A stretch of 37,085 nt of DNA from contig JBCCBB010000018.1 in the NCBI GenBank assembly GCA_039814545.1, forward strand, positions 1 through 37,085. Direction: 5' to 3'. This stretch comes from CALBPI01 sp039814545. GTDB lineage: Bacteria; Pseudomonadota; Gammaproteobacteria; Steroidobacterales; Woeseiaceae. The notes below the pieces were generated by a model that was not told the origin of the DNA, made no database searches, and saw only the letters and a program-made list of their open reading frames with translations. Positions 29,146 through 36,992 of this stretch are shown piece after piece (position 1 is the first letter of the stretch; each line of letters begins with the position of its first letter). Made by a program: the position numbers and the translations under genes.

Positions 29146-30630
29146 ATGCCGGACGCTGTATCCCGTATGACCAACGTCCTCGACACCTTAGGCAGCCTGC
29201 TGCTGCTCGTTTTTGGCGCCTTCGTTCTGTGGATTGTCGTGCTCTACGTCATCGACGTCACCCAGACGAAGCACGCCATTCGCCGCAACTTCCCCGTCAT
29301 CGGGCGCCTGCGCTACCGCTTCGAACACCTCGGGCAGTTTTTCAGGCAGTACTTCTACGCGCTCGACCGCGAGGAGATGCCGTTCAACCGCGAACAGCGC
29401 AGCTGGGTTTACCGTGCGGCTAAAGGTGAGGACAACACCGTCGCGTTCGGCTCGACGCTGCAGACCGACCGTGTCGGCACGCCAATGCTCGTCAACAGCC
29501 CCTACCCCATCCTCGATCAGGACGCAGAACCCATTGCTGCGGTCACAGTTGGGCCGCAGTGTCGCGAGCCCTTCACGACGTCTTCGATCTTCAATGTGTC
29601 GGCCATGAGCTACGGCGCCATCTCGAAACCGGCTGTGCGCGCGCTGTCGATGGGGGCCGCCGAGGCCGGCATCTGGCTCAACACGGGTGAAGGCGGCCTG
29701 TCGCCCTACCACCTCGAGGGCGGCGCGGACATCGTGTTCCAGATCGGCACGGCAAAGTATGGCGTGCGTGACGCGGAAGGCCACTTCGATCCGGACAAGT
29801 TTCGCGAGGTCATGGCCAACCCCACCGTACGCATGTGCGAGATCAAACTCGCACAGGGCGCCAAGCCTGGCAAAGGCGGCATCCTGCCCGGCGCGAAGGT
29901 CTCGCGGCAAGTCGGCGAGATTCGTGGCATCCCCGTGGGCGAGGATTCCATCAGCCCCAATCGCCATCCAGAGATCAGCAATGACGACGAGCTGCTCGAC
30001 TTTATCGCCCAGCTTCGGGAGACGGGCGGCAAACCCGTCGGCATCAAAATCGTGGTCGGCAACCCTGGCGCCTTCGAAGCACTCCTGCGTCGCATCACGG
30101 CGCGCGGCGTGGACGCAGCACCCGATTTCGTCACCGTCGACTCGGGCGACGGTGGAACGGGCGCGGCACCGCTCTCGCTCATCGACAACATGGGACTGAC
30201 GATCGAGCAGTCGCTGCCGTCCGTGGTCGATCTGCTCGAAAAACACGGGCTGCGCGAACGCGTCAAAGTGGTTGCCAGCGGTAAGCTCATCAACCCCGTC
30301 GATGTCGCCTGGGCGCTCTGCGCCGGCGCCGACTTCGTGCAGTCCGCGCGTGGCTTCATGTTGTCACTGGGCTGCATCCAGGCCATGCAGTGCAACAAGA
30401 ACACCTGCCCTACAGGCATCACCACGCACGACAAAAAGCTGCAGCGCGGTCTCGTCGCCGCCAACAAAGCCAAGCGTGTGGCGCGTTACGCCTGCGGCAT
30501 GCACAAGGAGCTCGAGGTGATCGCGCATTCCTGCGGCGTGCCGCAACCGCGCGGCCTTAACCGGCACCACTGCGCCATCGTGCAGGAAGACGGCGTGGCC
30601 GTGGACCTCGAATCGCTGTACGCGGGCTGA
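29146..30630 (+). CDS. Membrane-anchored FMN-binding glutamate synthase family protein
   Basis: 494 residues. One N-terminal transmembrane segment (about 14-38) precedes a soluble glutamate-synthase-like FMN barrel. Seen: SAMSYGAISKPAVRALSMGA, NTGEGGLSPYH, IKLAQGAKPGKGG, DSGDGGTGAAPLSL, and CIQAMQCNKNTCPTG with Cys-410, 416 and 421 spaced C-x5-C-x4-C like the [3Fe-4S] ligands of GltB. There is no glutamine amidotransferase domain, so it is not a complete glutamate synthase; the physiological reaction is unknown. An internal ATG at 29167 (MTNVLDTLG) could be the true start. It begins nine bases after DUF1841 and is probably cotranscribed. Confidence 0.9.
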   Translation: MPDAVSRMTNVLDTLGSLLLLVFGAFVLWIVVLYVIDVTQTKHAIRRNFPVIGRLRYRFEHLGQFFRQYFYALDREEMPFNREQRSWVYRAAKGEDNTVAFGSTLQTDRVGTPMLVNSPYPILDQDAEPIAAVTVGPQCREPFTTSSIFNVSAMSYGAISKPAVRALSMGAAEAGIWLNTGEGGLSPYHLEGGADIVFQIGTAKYGVRDAEGHFDPDKFREVMANPTVRMCEIKLAQGAKPGKGGILPGAKVSRQVGEIRGIPVGEDSISPNRHPEISNDDELLDFIAQLRETGGKPVGIKIVVGNPGAFEALLRRITARGVDAAPDFVTVDSGDGGTGAAPLSLIDNMGLTIEQSLPSVVDLLEKHGLRERVKVVASGKLINPVDVAWALCAGADFVQSARGFMLSLGCIQAMQCNKNTCPTGITTHDKKLQRGLVAANKAKRVARYACGMHKELEVIAHSCGVPQPRGLNRHHCAIVQEDGVAVDLESLYAG

Positions 30631-30633
30631 GCC

Positions 30634-32406
30634 TCAGTCGGCGCGCTGCTCGCGCGCTAGGTCGATGACCGCCGCATCAACCCAGTACAGGTCCTGGTTG
30701 CTCGTGTAGAACAGGAAGCGACCGTCGCGCGTCACAAACGGGCAAAACTCCTGGCCCGATGTATTCACGCCGTTCCCCAAGGCGATGGCCTTTGACCACT
30801 GGCCATCATCACCGCGGAACGACGCGTAGATATCACTGCTGCCCGCGCCTGAGCGCCGCGTCGAGCTGAACAGTACGTAGCTGCCGTCGGGCGCGATGAA
30901 TGGGTCACCCTCGTAGGCGAGCGTGTTCGCAGCACCCTCCAAAGGCACAGGCATTTCGAAGCCACCGCCTTCTGGCGCCGCGGAGTAGATATCGAAGTCA
31001 CCCTGCCGCCGGTTGGAGGCGAACACGAGCGTGCCGTCGTTCGTGAAGGACACGAAATACTCATCGGCGTCGGTTTGCACGGGGGCCTCAAGGTAAACCG
31101 GGTCCGACCAGCCATCTCGCGTGCGCCGCACGTAGCCGATGTCGTGCGTCACGTCGTTGGGCCCACCGTCCTGAAGCCCGGTCGAGATGAAGTAGAGACG
31201 TGTCCGGTCGCGTGAGAGGAACGGATCGCTGTAAGAATGGACCGGGTGCGTCAGGACCAGTTCGGGATCCGTCCAGCCGTCGCGAGTGTCGCGCATGCCG
31301 TAGAACTCGCCGCGCGACCCCGCCCTAGCAACACCGAAATAGAGCTCTCGGCCATCCGCCGAAAAGCTCTGCCCGTATTCGAAGCGACCCTCGAGGGACA
31401 CAACACCGGGCGCAAACTTCTGAGGCTGCATACCGGGTGCTGGCTCGTCGAGGTAGCTGCCCGGCGCAAGACCGACAAGACCGCGCTCGACGAGTAACGC
31501 GCGCAGTTCCGACTCGCTCTCGTATGGGTGAATGAGCTCGCGGTAGGCCACGCCTTGCGTCGCCGCAATCGCGGCGACGCGGCCCTGCCCCAACAACAAG
31601 GTGTCGGGAACCACCGCCGCGATGGGATCGTCGTAGGCCTCGGTCGCGGGCACGATCTCCCAGCCATTGGCGCGCAAAGCGGCCGCCAGGTCATCGACAA
31701 ACAAAGCGGCGAGATCATTCTCGTGCAGCAGGATGACGTGCACAGGCGAGCGGCCCAAAGTTCGCTGCGCGATGCCATCGTAAAAACCTACAGCCGCCAT
31801 GAGCACCTCGACGTAGACATCACGCCACGCATCAAGATCGATCGGCCGTTTCGCCTTCACGGCCTCATCGAACAGGAACTGCAAGTAGTAGTCGTAGTTG
31901 TCGACGGTCACGTACCCGTTCTCGAGCGACAACTCGGCCAGACCTGCGCGAATGGCGTCGCGCCGTTCACGCGTGTTGCCTTCATGCAGGAACGGGAAAC
32001 GGAACAAGGGCACGACGCTGTCAAAGCCGTCGAGCCCGCGTTGCGCCTTGGCGATATCGGCGACGAAGGCCTCAGCGTCAGTGCGATTGGCTGAGGCGTG
32101 CACGTGCGAGTGATTGGCAAGCGCGTGCCCGGCGTCGGTGTATCGCCGCAGTCGTGCAGCGCCGGCCTCACCGCGCTTTTCAAGATTGCCGGTCGTCACG
32201 AAGAACAGCGCTTCTGCGACACCGCCCGCAGCCAGCGACTCGATCAGCAGTGTCGTGCGCTGCGCCTCACTCATAAACGCACCGGCCGATCGTGGCGCGT
32301 CGTCGAATGTGATCGTAATGCGCCGCGTGGGTTCGGCAGCAGCCGCGGAAGCTGCAAGAAGCAGCCACACCGCCACAAGATTCAGCCGGCGAAAAAGTGA
32401 TTTCAT
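30634..32406 (-). CDS. Secreted polysaccharide deacetylase (NodB domain) fused to a PD40 beta-propeller
   Basis: 590 residues. A signal peptide (1-24, cleaved near AAAA-E) is followed by a NodB domain at about 28-235: TFDDAP (33-38) with the metal Asp, NHSHVH (His-99, His-103) as the H-S-x-x-H metal site, LFRFPFLHEGN, and PVHVILLHEND. A linker follows (about 240-310), then about five PD40/TolB-like repeats to the end (SFSADGRELYFG, FLSRDRTRLYFIS, SFTNDGTLVFASN, FIAPDGSYVLFSS, FVTRDGRFLFYTS). Deacetylation of an extracellular or envelope polysaccharide is likely, with the propeller as binding module (inference). The ATG at 32406 follows a GGAGAT ribosome-binding site. It ends three bases from the preceding plus-strand gene. 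Confidence 0.88.
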   Translation of the reverse strand: MKSLFRRLNLVAVWLLLAASAAAAEPTRRITITFDDAPRSAGAFMSEAQRTTLLIESLAAGGVAEALFFVTTGNLEKRGEAGAARLRRYTDAGHALANHSHVHASANRTDAEAFVADIAKAQRGLDGFDSVVPLFRFPFLHEGNTRERRDAIRAGLAELSLENGYVTVDNYDYYLQFLFDEAVKAKRPIDLDAWRDVYVEVLMAAVGFYDGIAQRTLGRSPVHVILLHENDLAALFVDDLAAALRANGWEIVPATEAYDDPIAAVVPDTLLLGQGRVAAIAATQGVAYRELIHPYESESELRALLVERGLVGLAPGSYLDEPAPGMQPQKFAPGVVSLEGRFEYGQSFSADGRELYFGVARAGSRGEFYGMRDTRDGWTDPELVLTHPVHSYSDPFLSRDRTRLYFISTGLQDGGPNDVTHDIGYVRRTRDGWSDPVYLEAPVQTDADEYFVSFTNDGTLVFASNRRQGDFDIYSAAPEGGGFEMPVPLEGAANTLAYEGDPFIAPDGSYVLFSSTRRSGAGSSDIYASFRGDDGQWSKAIALGNGVNTSGQEFCPFVTRDGRFLFYTSNQDLYWVDAAVIDLAREQRAD

Positions 32407-32592
32407 TAAAATCTCCACGCCAGCGCATCGGCTGTCGCACGCTCGTCGAATACGGGTGCAGGCACGGCAACGTCCCGGAGTCATTCGCAACGAACGACCC
32501 AGTGCCGGGGGGCTTTCGGAGCGATCCGGGATGTTGTCGAGCCATCATATTCTGGCACAAGCAGGCGTACGCGGTCACGGCGACGTCTGCGT

Positions 32593-32598
32593 TATGCT
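32593..32598 (+). promoter_or_regulatory. Predicted -10 element of the DUF4287 gene
   Basis: TATGCT lies 40 bases before the ATG; the start point would be just before the leader hairpin at 32608-32623. The -35 is weak. Confidence 0.35.
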
Positions 32599-32607
32599 GT
32601 CCGTGAT

Positions 32608-32623
32608 GCGGGTGGGGACCCGC
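32608..32623 (+). promoter_or_regulatory. Leader hairpin and strong Shine-Dalgarno before the DUF4287 gene
   Basis: GCGGGT (32608-32613), loop GGGG, ACCCGC (32618-32623) form a perfect six-base stem at the predicted 5' end. One base later comes AGGGGGG (32625-32631), a strong ribosome-binding site seven bases before the ATG at 32639. The stem may stabilise the mRNA or modulate access to the site. Confidence 0.45.
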
Positions 32624-32638
32624 CAGGGGGGACACGGC

Positions 32639-33193
32639 ATGGCCACACTCGAACAGCATCATCAGACGATGCTCAACAACATTCCCGAAAAGACGGGCAA
32701 GACGCTCGCGCAGTGGCTCAAGATTCTCAAGGCTGAGAACTTCGAGAAGCACGGCCAGATCGTCAAGTTTCTCAAGACTGAGCACGGCGTCACGCATGGC
32801 TTCGCCAATCTCATCGCGTCGGAGTCACGCGGCGCCACGCCGGGCAAAGTCGGAGACACCGACCTCGTTGCCGCGCAGTATGCAGGCAAGAAAGCGCACC
32901 TGAAGCCCATTCACGACGCTGTGGTGAAGTACGCGACGTCTCTCGGCAAGGACGTTGAGGTGCTACCGCGCAAGACCAGCGTGAGCCTGCGGCGCAAGAA
33001 GCAGTTTGCCCTCATCTCGCCGGCGACGCAGTCGCGCGTCGATCTCGGGCTGGCCCTCAAGGGCGAACCGGTGACGGATCGCCTCGAGGCTGGCAACGCT
33101 ATGACCAGCCATAAGGTGCACCTCGAAGACGCGAAATCCGTGGACGCTGAGCTCAAGCGCTGGCTCAAGCAGGCCTACACAGCCGCCGGTTGA
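32639..33193 (+). CDS. DUF4287/DUF5655 domain protein
   Basis: 184-residue soluble protein of unknown function. The N-terminal DUF4287 part (about 1-75) reads NIPEKTGKTLAQWLKILK and KHGQIVKFLKTEHGVTHGFANLIA. The C-terminal DUF5655 part (about 80-184) holds VEVLPRKTSVSLRRKKQFALISP, LGLALKGEPVTDRLE and HKVHLEDAKSVDAELKRWLKQAY. The ATG at 32639 has a strong AGGGGGG site, so the longer frame opening at 32114, antisense to the deacetylase gene, is not used. It stands alone with its own promoter and leader hairpin, and converges on the racemase gene with eight bases between stops. Confidence 0.9.
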   Translation: MATLEQHHQTMLNNIPEKTGKTLAQWLKILKAENFEKHGQIVKFLKTEHGVTHGFANLIASESRGATPGKVGDTDLVAAQYAGKKAHLKPIHDAVVKYATSLGKDVEVLPRKTSVSLRRKKQFALISPATQSRVDLGLALKGEPVTDRLEAGNAMTSHKVHLEDAKSVDAELKRWLKQAYTAAG

Positions 33194-33201
33194 CGATTAG
33201 G

Positions 33202-33894
33202 TCAGTCTGAAAGCGCCCAATCCACGGCCGTCTGTGCGTGGATCACCGTGGTGTCGTAGAGCGCCACGGGGCAGTCCTCGGGCGACACGAGCATGCCGAT
33301 TTCTGTGCAGCCGGCGATAACGCCCTGGGCCCCATCAGCGGCGAGCGCCTCGATGATGTGGCGATAGCTGTCCCGAGACTCGGGGTTGACGACGCCCTGA
33401 CAGAGTTCGTGGAAGATGACGTCATGCACGAGGTACATGTCGTCTGCGTTTGGGACATCGACAGCAAGTCCCTGCGCCTCAAGCCGACCCCGGTAGAACG
33501 TCTCGGCCATCGTGAACCGCGTACCCAGCAATGCGACGCGGTCGAGCCCATCCGCGCGAATGCGCTGGGCCGTCGCATCAGCCAGGTGTAGCAGCGGGAT
33601 GTCGATCGCCGCTGCGATGGCGTCGGCGACCTTGTGCATCGTGTTCGTGCAGATCAGCAGCACGTCGGCGCCGGCGCGCTCGATGGCACGCGCATCATCA
33701 GCGAGCCGCGAGCCGGCCGCGTCCCAGTCGCCTGACCGCTGCAAGGACTCGATCTCAGCGAAGTCGACGCTGACCATCGCGATGGGCGCCGAATGAAACC
33801 CGCCCCGCCGCTCGCGTGTGGTCTCGTTGATGAGCCGGTAGTAGAGCGTCGTGCTCTCCCAGCTCATACCGCCCAGGAGGCCGATAGTCTTCAC
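33202..33894 (-). CDS. Aspartate/glutamate racemase family protein
   Basis: Cofactor-independent amino-acid racemase family, 230 residues from a GTG start. Seen: MKTIGLLGGMSWEST at the N-terminus, LLICTNTMHKVAD with Cys-82, and GVIAGCTEIGML with Cys-196, the two catalytic cysteines placed as in aspartate racemases, so two-base racemisation should be possible. Closest in pattern to RacD/YgeA-type proteins; the substrate is not certain. Three bases separate it from the lpdA stop, so it appears to be the last gene of the pyruvate dehydrogenase operon, an unusual partner with no obvious metabolic link. Confidence 0.9.
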   Translation of the reverse strand: MKTIGLLGGMSWESTTLYYRLINETTRERRGGFHSAPIAMVSVDFAEIESLQRSGDWDAAGSRLADDARAIERAGADVLLICTNTMHKVADAIAAAIDIPLLHLADATAQRIRADGLDRVALLGTRFTMAETFYRGRLEAQGLAVDVPNADDMYLVHDVIFHELCQGVVNPESRDSYRHIIEALAADGAQGVIAGCTEIGMLVSPEDCPVALYDTTVIHAQTAVDWALSD

Positions 33895-33897
33895 GAC

Positions 33898-35313
33898 TCA
33901 GGCGCGCTTTTTCTTCTTCGGAATGTAGAGGTCGGTGAGCGTGCCTTCGAACGCCTCGGCGGCCATCGCCACGGTTTCCGACAACGTCGGATGCGCGTGA
34001 ATCGTCAGGCCGATGTCGGCAGCGTCGGCATCCATCTCGATGGCCATACCAATCTCTGTAATCAGGTCACCGGCGCTCGTGCCCACAATGCCACCGCCAA
34101 CGACACGCCCCGTGTCGGGGTCGAAGAGGATCTTTGTGAAGCCCTCGTCGCGACCCATGGCCAGTGAGCGTCCACTGGCGGCCCAGGGAAAGCGTCCCTT
34201 CTCGACCTTGACGCCCTGCGCCTTGGCTTCGGTCTCCGTGAGACCGACCCACGCAATCTCGGGATCGGTGTAGGCCACCGAAGGAATGACACGCGCGTCG
34301 AACGCGACCTTGTGGCCGGCTGCGACTTCGGCGGCCACCTTGGCTTCATGCGTCGCCTTGTGCGCCAGCATGGGCTGACCCACGATGTCGCCGATGGCGA
34401 AGATGTGCGGCACGTTGGTGCGCATTTGCTTGTCGACGTTGATGAATCCACGCTCATCGACAGCCACACCCGCGGCCTCGGCGTTGATGACCTTGCCGTT
34501 AGGCTTGCGGCCCACGGCGACGAGCACGCGACCAAAGGTGGCCGAGTCGGTCTTACCGTCGGCCGTCTCAAAACTGACTTCGATGCCCCCATCGCTAGCC
34601 GTCATGCCGGCCATCTTCGTATTCAGGCGGATCGCTTCGAAGCGCGCCTCGAGCCGCTTCTGCAGCGGTTTCACGAGATCGAGGTCGGCGCCGGGCATGA
34701 GCTGACCCGTGAGCTCGACCACAGTCACGGGCACGCCCATCGTGGCGTACACGGAACCGAGCTCAAGACCGATGATGCCACCGCCAACCACAAGCAGGCT
34801 CTCAGGCAACGGATCGAGCTCGAGTGCGCCCGTCGAGTCGACAATGCGCGGGTCATCGGGCAGGCCTGGTAACGCGATCGGTTCTGAGCCCGCAGCAATC
34901 ACGCACTGCTTGAATTCGACCTGCTGCGTCTCACCCTCGTGCTCAACGGCCAGCGTGTTCGGGCCGGAGAATGTACCCGTGCCGTGAATCACCGTGACCT
35001 TGCGCTGCTTGGCGAGACCGGCGACACCACCCACGAGACGATCAACGACGCCTTGCTTCCAGCTGTTGACCTGACCCGCATCAATCTCGGGCTTGCCGAA
35101 GGTAATACCGTGATGGCCCATGTCTTCGGCTTCGTCGATGACTTTGGCCGCGTGCAGCAGCGCCTTCGACGGAATGCAGCCGACATTGAGGCACACGCCA
35201 CCGAGCGTCGGCCAACGCTCCACGAGCGCCACATTGAGCCCCAGGTCGGCCGCGCGAAAAGCCGCCGTGTAGCCGCCCGGACCAGAGCCGAGCACGAGAA
35301 GATCGTAAGTCAT
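33898..35313 (-). CDS. lpdA: Dihydrolipoyl dehydrogenase (E3 of pyruvate dehydrogenase)
   Basis: FAD-dependent enzyme reoxidising dihydrolipoyl groups with NAD+. 471 residues from the ATG at 35313. Seen: FAD site LLVLGSGPGGYTAAFRAADLG, redox disulfide GGVCLNVGCIPSK (Cys-41, Cys-46), NAD site LLVVGGGIIGLELGSVYATMG, IFAIGDIVGQPMLAHKA, and the C-terminal His-Pro-Thr-x-Ser-Glu (HAHPTLSET) of the active-site base. It lacks the fused N-terminal lipoyl domain found in some proteobacterial E3s. The C-terminus is a lysine cluster (PKKKKRA). It lies 22 bases downstream of aceF. Confidence 0.97.
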   Translation of the reverse strand: MTYDLLVLGSGPGGYTAAFRAADLGLNVALVERWPTLGGVCLNVGCIPSKALLHAAKVIDEAEDMGHHGITFGKPEIDAGQVNSWKQGVVDRLVGGVAGLAKQRKVTVIHGTGTFSGPNTLAVEHEGETQQVEFKQCVIAAGSEPIALPGLPDDPRIVDSTGALELDPLPESLLVVGGGIIGLELGSVYATMGVPVTVVELTGQLMPGADLDLVKPLQKRLEARFEAIRLNTKMAGMTASDGGIEVSFETADGKTDSATFGRVLVAVGRKPNGKVINAEAAGVAVDERGFINVDKQMRTNVPHIFAIGDIVGQPMLAHKATHEAKVAAEVAAGHKVAFDARVIPSVAYTDPEIAWVGLTETEAKAQGVKVEKGRFPWAASGRSLAMGRDEGFTKILFDPDTGRVVGGGIVGTSAGDLITEIGMAIEMDADAADIGLTIHAHPTLSETVAMAAEAFEGTLTDLYIPKKKKRA

Positions 35314-35335
35314 GAGCGTGTCCTGCTTGAGTCGA

Positions 35336-36979
35336 TTACGGAATCGCCTGCATAAGCCCGTCGACATCCGACAGGCATTGGCCAAGGTAGGTCGTGAAGC
35401 GCACAGCCAGTGCGCCGTCGATGACGCGGTGGTCGTAAGACAACGACAACGGCAGCATCAGGCGCGGCTGGAATTGCTCGCCGTCCCAGACGGGCTGCAT
35501 ACCGTGACGTGAGACCCCCAGGATGGCCACCTCGGGCGCGTTTACGATAGGTGTGAACGCTGTACCGCCGATGCCGCCCAGGCTCGAGATGGTGAAGCTT
35601 GCGCCCTGCATCTCCTTGGCCGTGAGTTTGCCGTCACGCGCCTTGGCCGAAAGTTCGGCCAGCGCGTCTGCAAGCTCGTAGACGTCCTTCTTGTCGGCGT
35701 CATGGATCACGGGCACGACGAGGCCGTCGTCCGTGTCCGCGGCAAAGCCGATGTGGCAGTACTGCTTCATCACCAGGCCGTCGCCAGCGGCGTTGAGTGA
35801 CGAATTGAGTTTCGGGTACTCGGCCAACGCCTGCACAACGGCACGCATGACAAAGGCGAGCGGCGTGAGCTTGATGCCCCGTTCGGCCGCCTTCGTCTTG
35901 AGCGTCTTGCGGCGCGCGTCCATGTCTGTGATATCGGCCAGGTCGTGCTGCGTGACGTGCGGCAGGTTGATCCAGCTCGCCTGCAAACGCGGGCCGGAGA
36001 TCTTCTGGATGCGCGTGAGCGGCTGCTCCGTGACCTCGCCGAAGCGCGAGAAGTCGACCTTCGGCGTTGCAGGCAACGCGCCGCCGCCGGCCGCCGGCGC
36101 CGCACCGCCCTTGAGGGCTTGCTTGACCCAGCCTTTAACATCGTCGGCCACGACGCGACCTTTGCGGCCCGTGCCTTTGACGCTGGCAAGATCGACGCCG
36201 AGTTCGCGTGCGAGACGTCGCACCGACGGACTGGCGTGCGCTTTCGAGAAGCCGGCCTCATCGATGGCACCTGTTGATGCCGCAGCGGGCTTCGCGGTGG
36301 GTGCCGGGGCCGGTTCCGGCTTGGGCTCTGGCGCCGGGGCGGACGTGCTCGCGCGCGCCGCAGCAGGCTTCTCAGGCGCCGCCGCAGCGGCAGCCACACC
36401 ACCTGCAATCCGCACGATGGGCGCGCCTTCCTTAACCTGGTCACCGACATTGACGAGGACTTCGTCGACGGTGCCCGCGTGGGTCGAGGGCACATCCATC
36501 GAGGCCTTGTCGGTCTCGAGTGTGATCAATGGGTCGTCGATGTCGATCTCGTCGCCGACACTGACTTCGACCTCGATGACATCGACCGCGTCGAAGTCGC
36601 CGATGTCCGGTACCACGACGACCACAGGCTCGGATGCAGTCGCAGCGGGCGCCGGCACTTCGGATTCAGGCTCAGCCGCAGGCTCTGGCGCCGCTTCCGC
36701 CGCAAGCTCAGGCTCCGGCGCCGCCTCAGCAGCACCGCCCGCCGCGCGCATCGTCGCGATCACGGTGCCTTCGCTAACCTTGTCACCGACGTCGACCTTG
36801 ACCTCGACAATCTCGCCGCCCTGCTCGGCCGGTACGTCCATCGAGGCCTTGTCGGTCTCAAGCGTGATGATGCCGTCTTCCACCTCAACGGTGTCGCCGG
36901 CGGCAACCAGCACCTCAATGACCTCGACATCATCGAAGTCACCAATGTCGGGTACGCGGATATCAATCGTGTCCGTCAT
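35336..36979 (-). CDS. aceF: Dihydrolipoyl acetyltransferase (E2 of pyruvate dehydrogenase), two lipoyl domains
   Basis: Core of the pyruvate dehydrogenase complex, transferring acetyl groups to CoA. 547 residues. Two N-terminal lipoyl domains (about 5-76 and 119-190), each with ETDKASMDVP and lipoyl lysines at Lys-44 and Lys-158; Ala/Pro/Glu-rich swinging linkers between and after them; a peripheral-subunit-binding domain (ASPSVRRLARELGVDLASVKGTGRKGRV, about 237-270); and a catalytic domain ending with DHRVIDGALAVRF, whose His and Asp are catalytic. E. coli has three lipoyl domains; two is normal for many other proteobacteria. aceE ends 13 bases upstream. Confidence 0.97.
   Translation of the reverse strand: MTDTIDIRVPDIGDFDDVEVIEVLVAAGDTVEVEDGIITLETDKASMDVPAEQGGEIVEVKVDVGDKVSEGTVIATMRAAGGAAEAAPEPELAAEAAPEPAAEPESEVPAPAATASEPVVVVVPDIGDFDAVDVIEVEVSVGDEIDIDDPLITLETDKASMDVPSTHAGTVDEVLVNVGDQVKEGAPIVRIAGGVAAAAAAPEKPAAARASTSAPAPEPKPEPAPAPTAKPAAASTGAIDEAGFSKAHASPSVRRLARELGVDLASVKGTGRKGRVVADDVKGWVKQALKGGAAPAAGGGALPATPKVDFSRFGEVTEQPLTRIQKISGPRLQASWINLPHVTQHDLADITDMDARRKTLKTKAAERGIKLTPLAFVMRAVVQALAEYPKLNSSLNAAGDGLVMKQYCHIGFAADTDDGLVVPVIHDADKKDVYELADALAELSAKARDGKLTAKEMQGASFTISSLGGIGGTAFTPIVNAPEVAILGVSRHGMQPVWDGEQFQPRLMLPLSLSYDHRVIDGALAVRFTTYLGQCLSDVDGLMQAIP
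36495..36859 (-). repeat. Direct repeat within aceF from lipoyl-domain duplication
   Basis: 23 identical bases at 36495-36517 and 36837-36859, 342 bases (114 codons) apart, encode the lipoyl-lysine segment of each domain. The identity in silent positions points to recent duplication or gene conversion between the two lipoyl domains. Confidence 0.7.
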
Positions 36980-36992
36980 GACCGCGCTCCGC

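Larger units (their letters stand above)
32407..32638. other. Divergent intergenic region between the deacetylase and DUF4287 genes
   Basis: 232 bases. The side facing the deacetylase carries its GGAGAT ribosome-binding site and a possible minus-strand TATGAT (32549-32544) far upstream. The other side holds the DUF4287 promoter and leader hairpin, listed separately. Reading frames through it are unconvincing. Confidence 0.5.
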
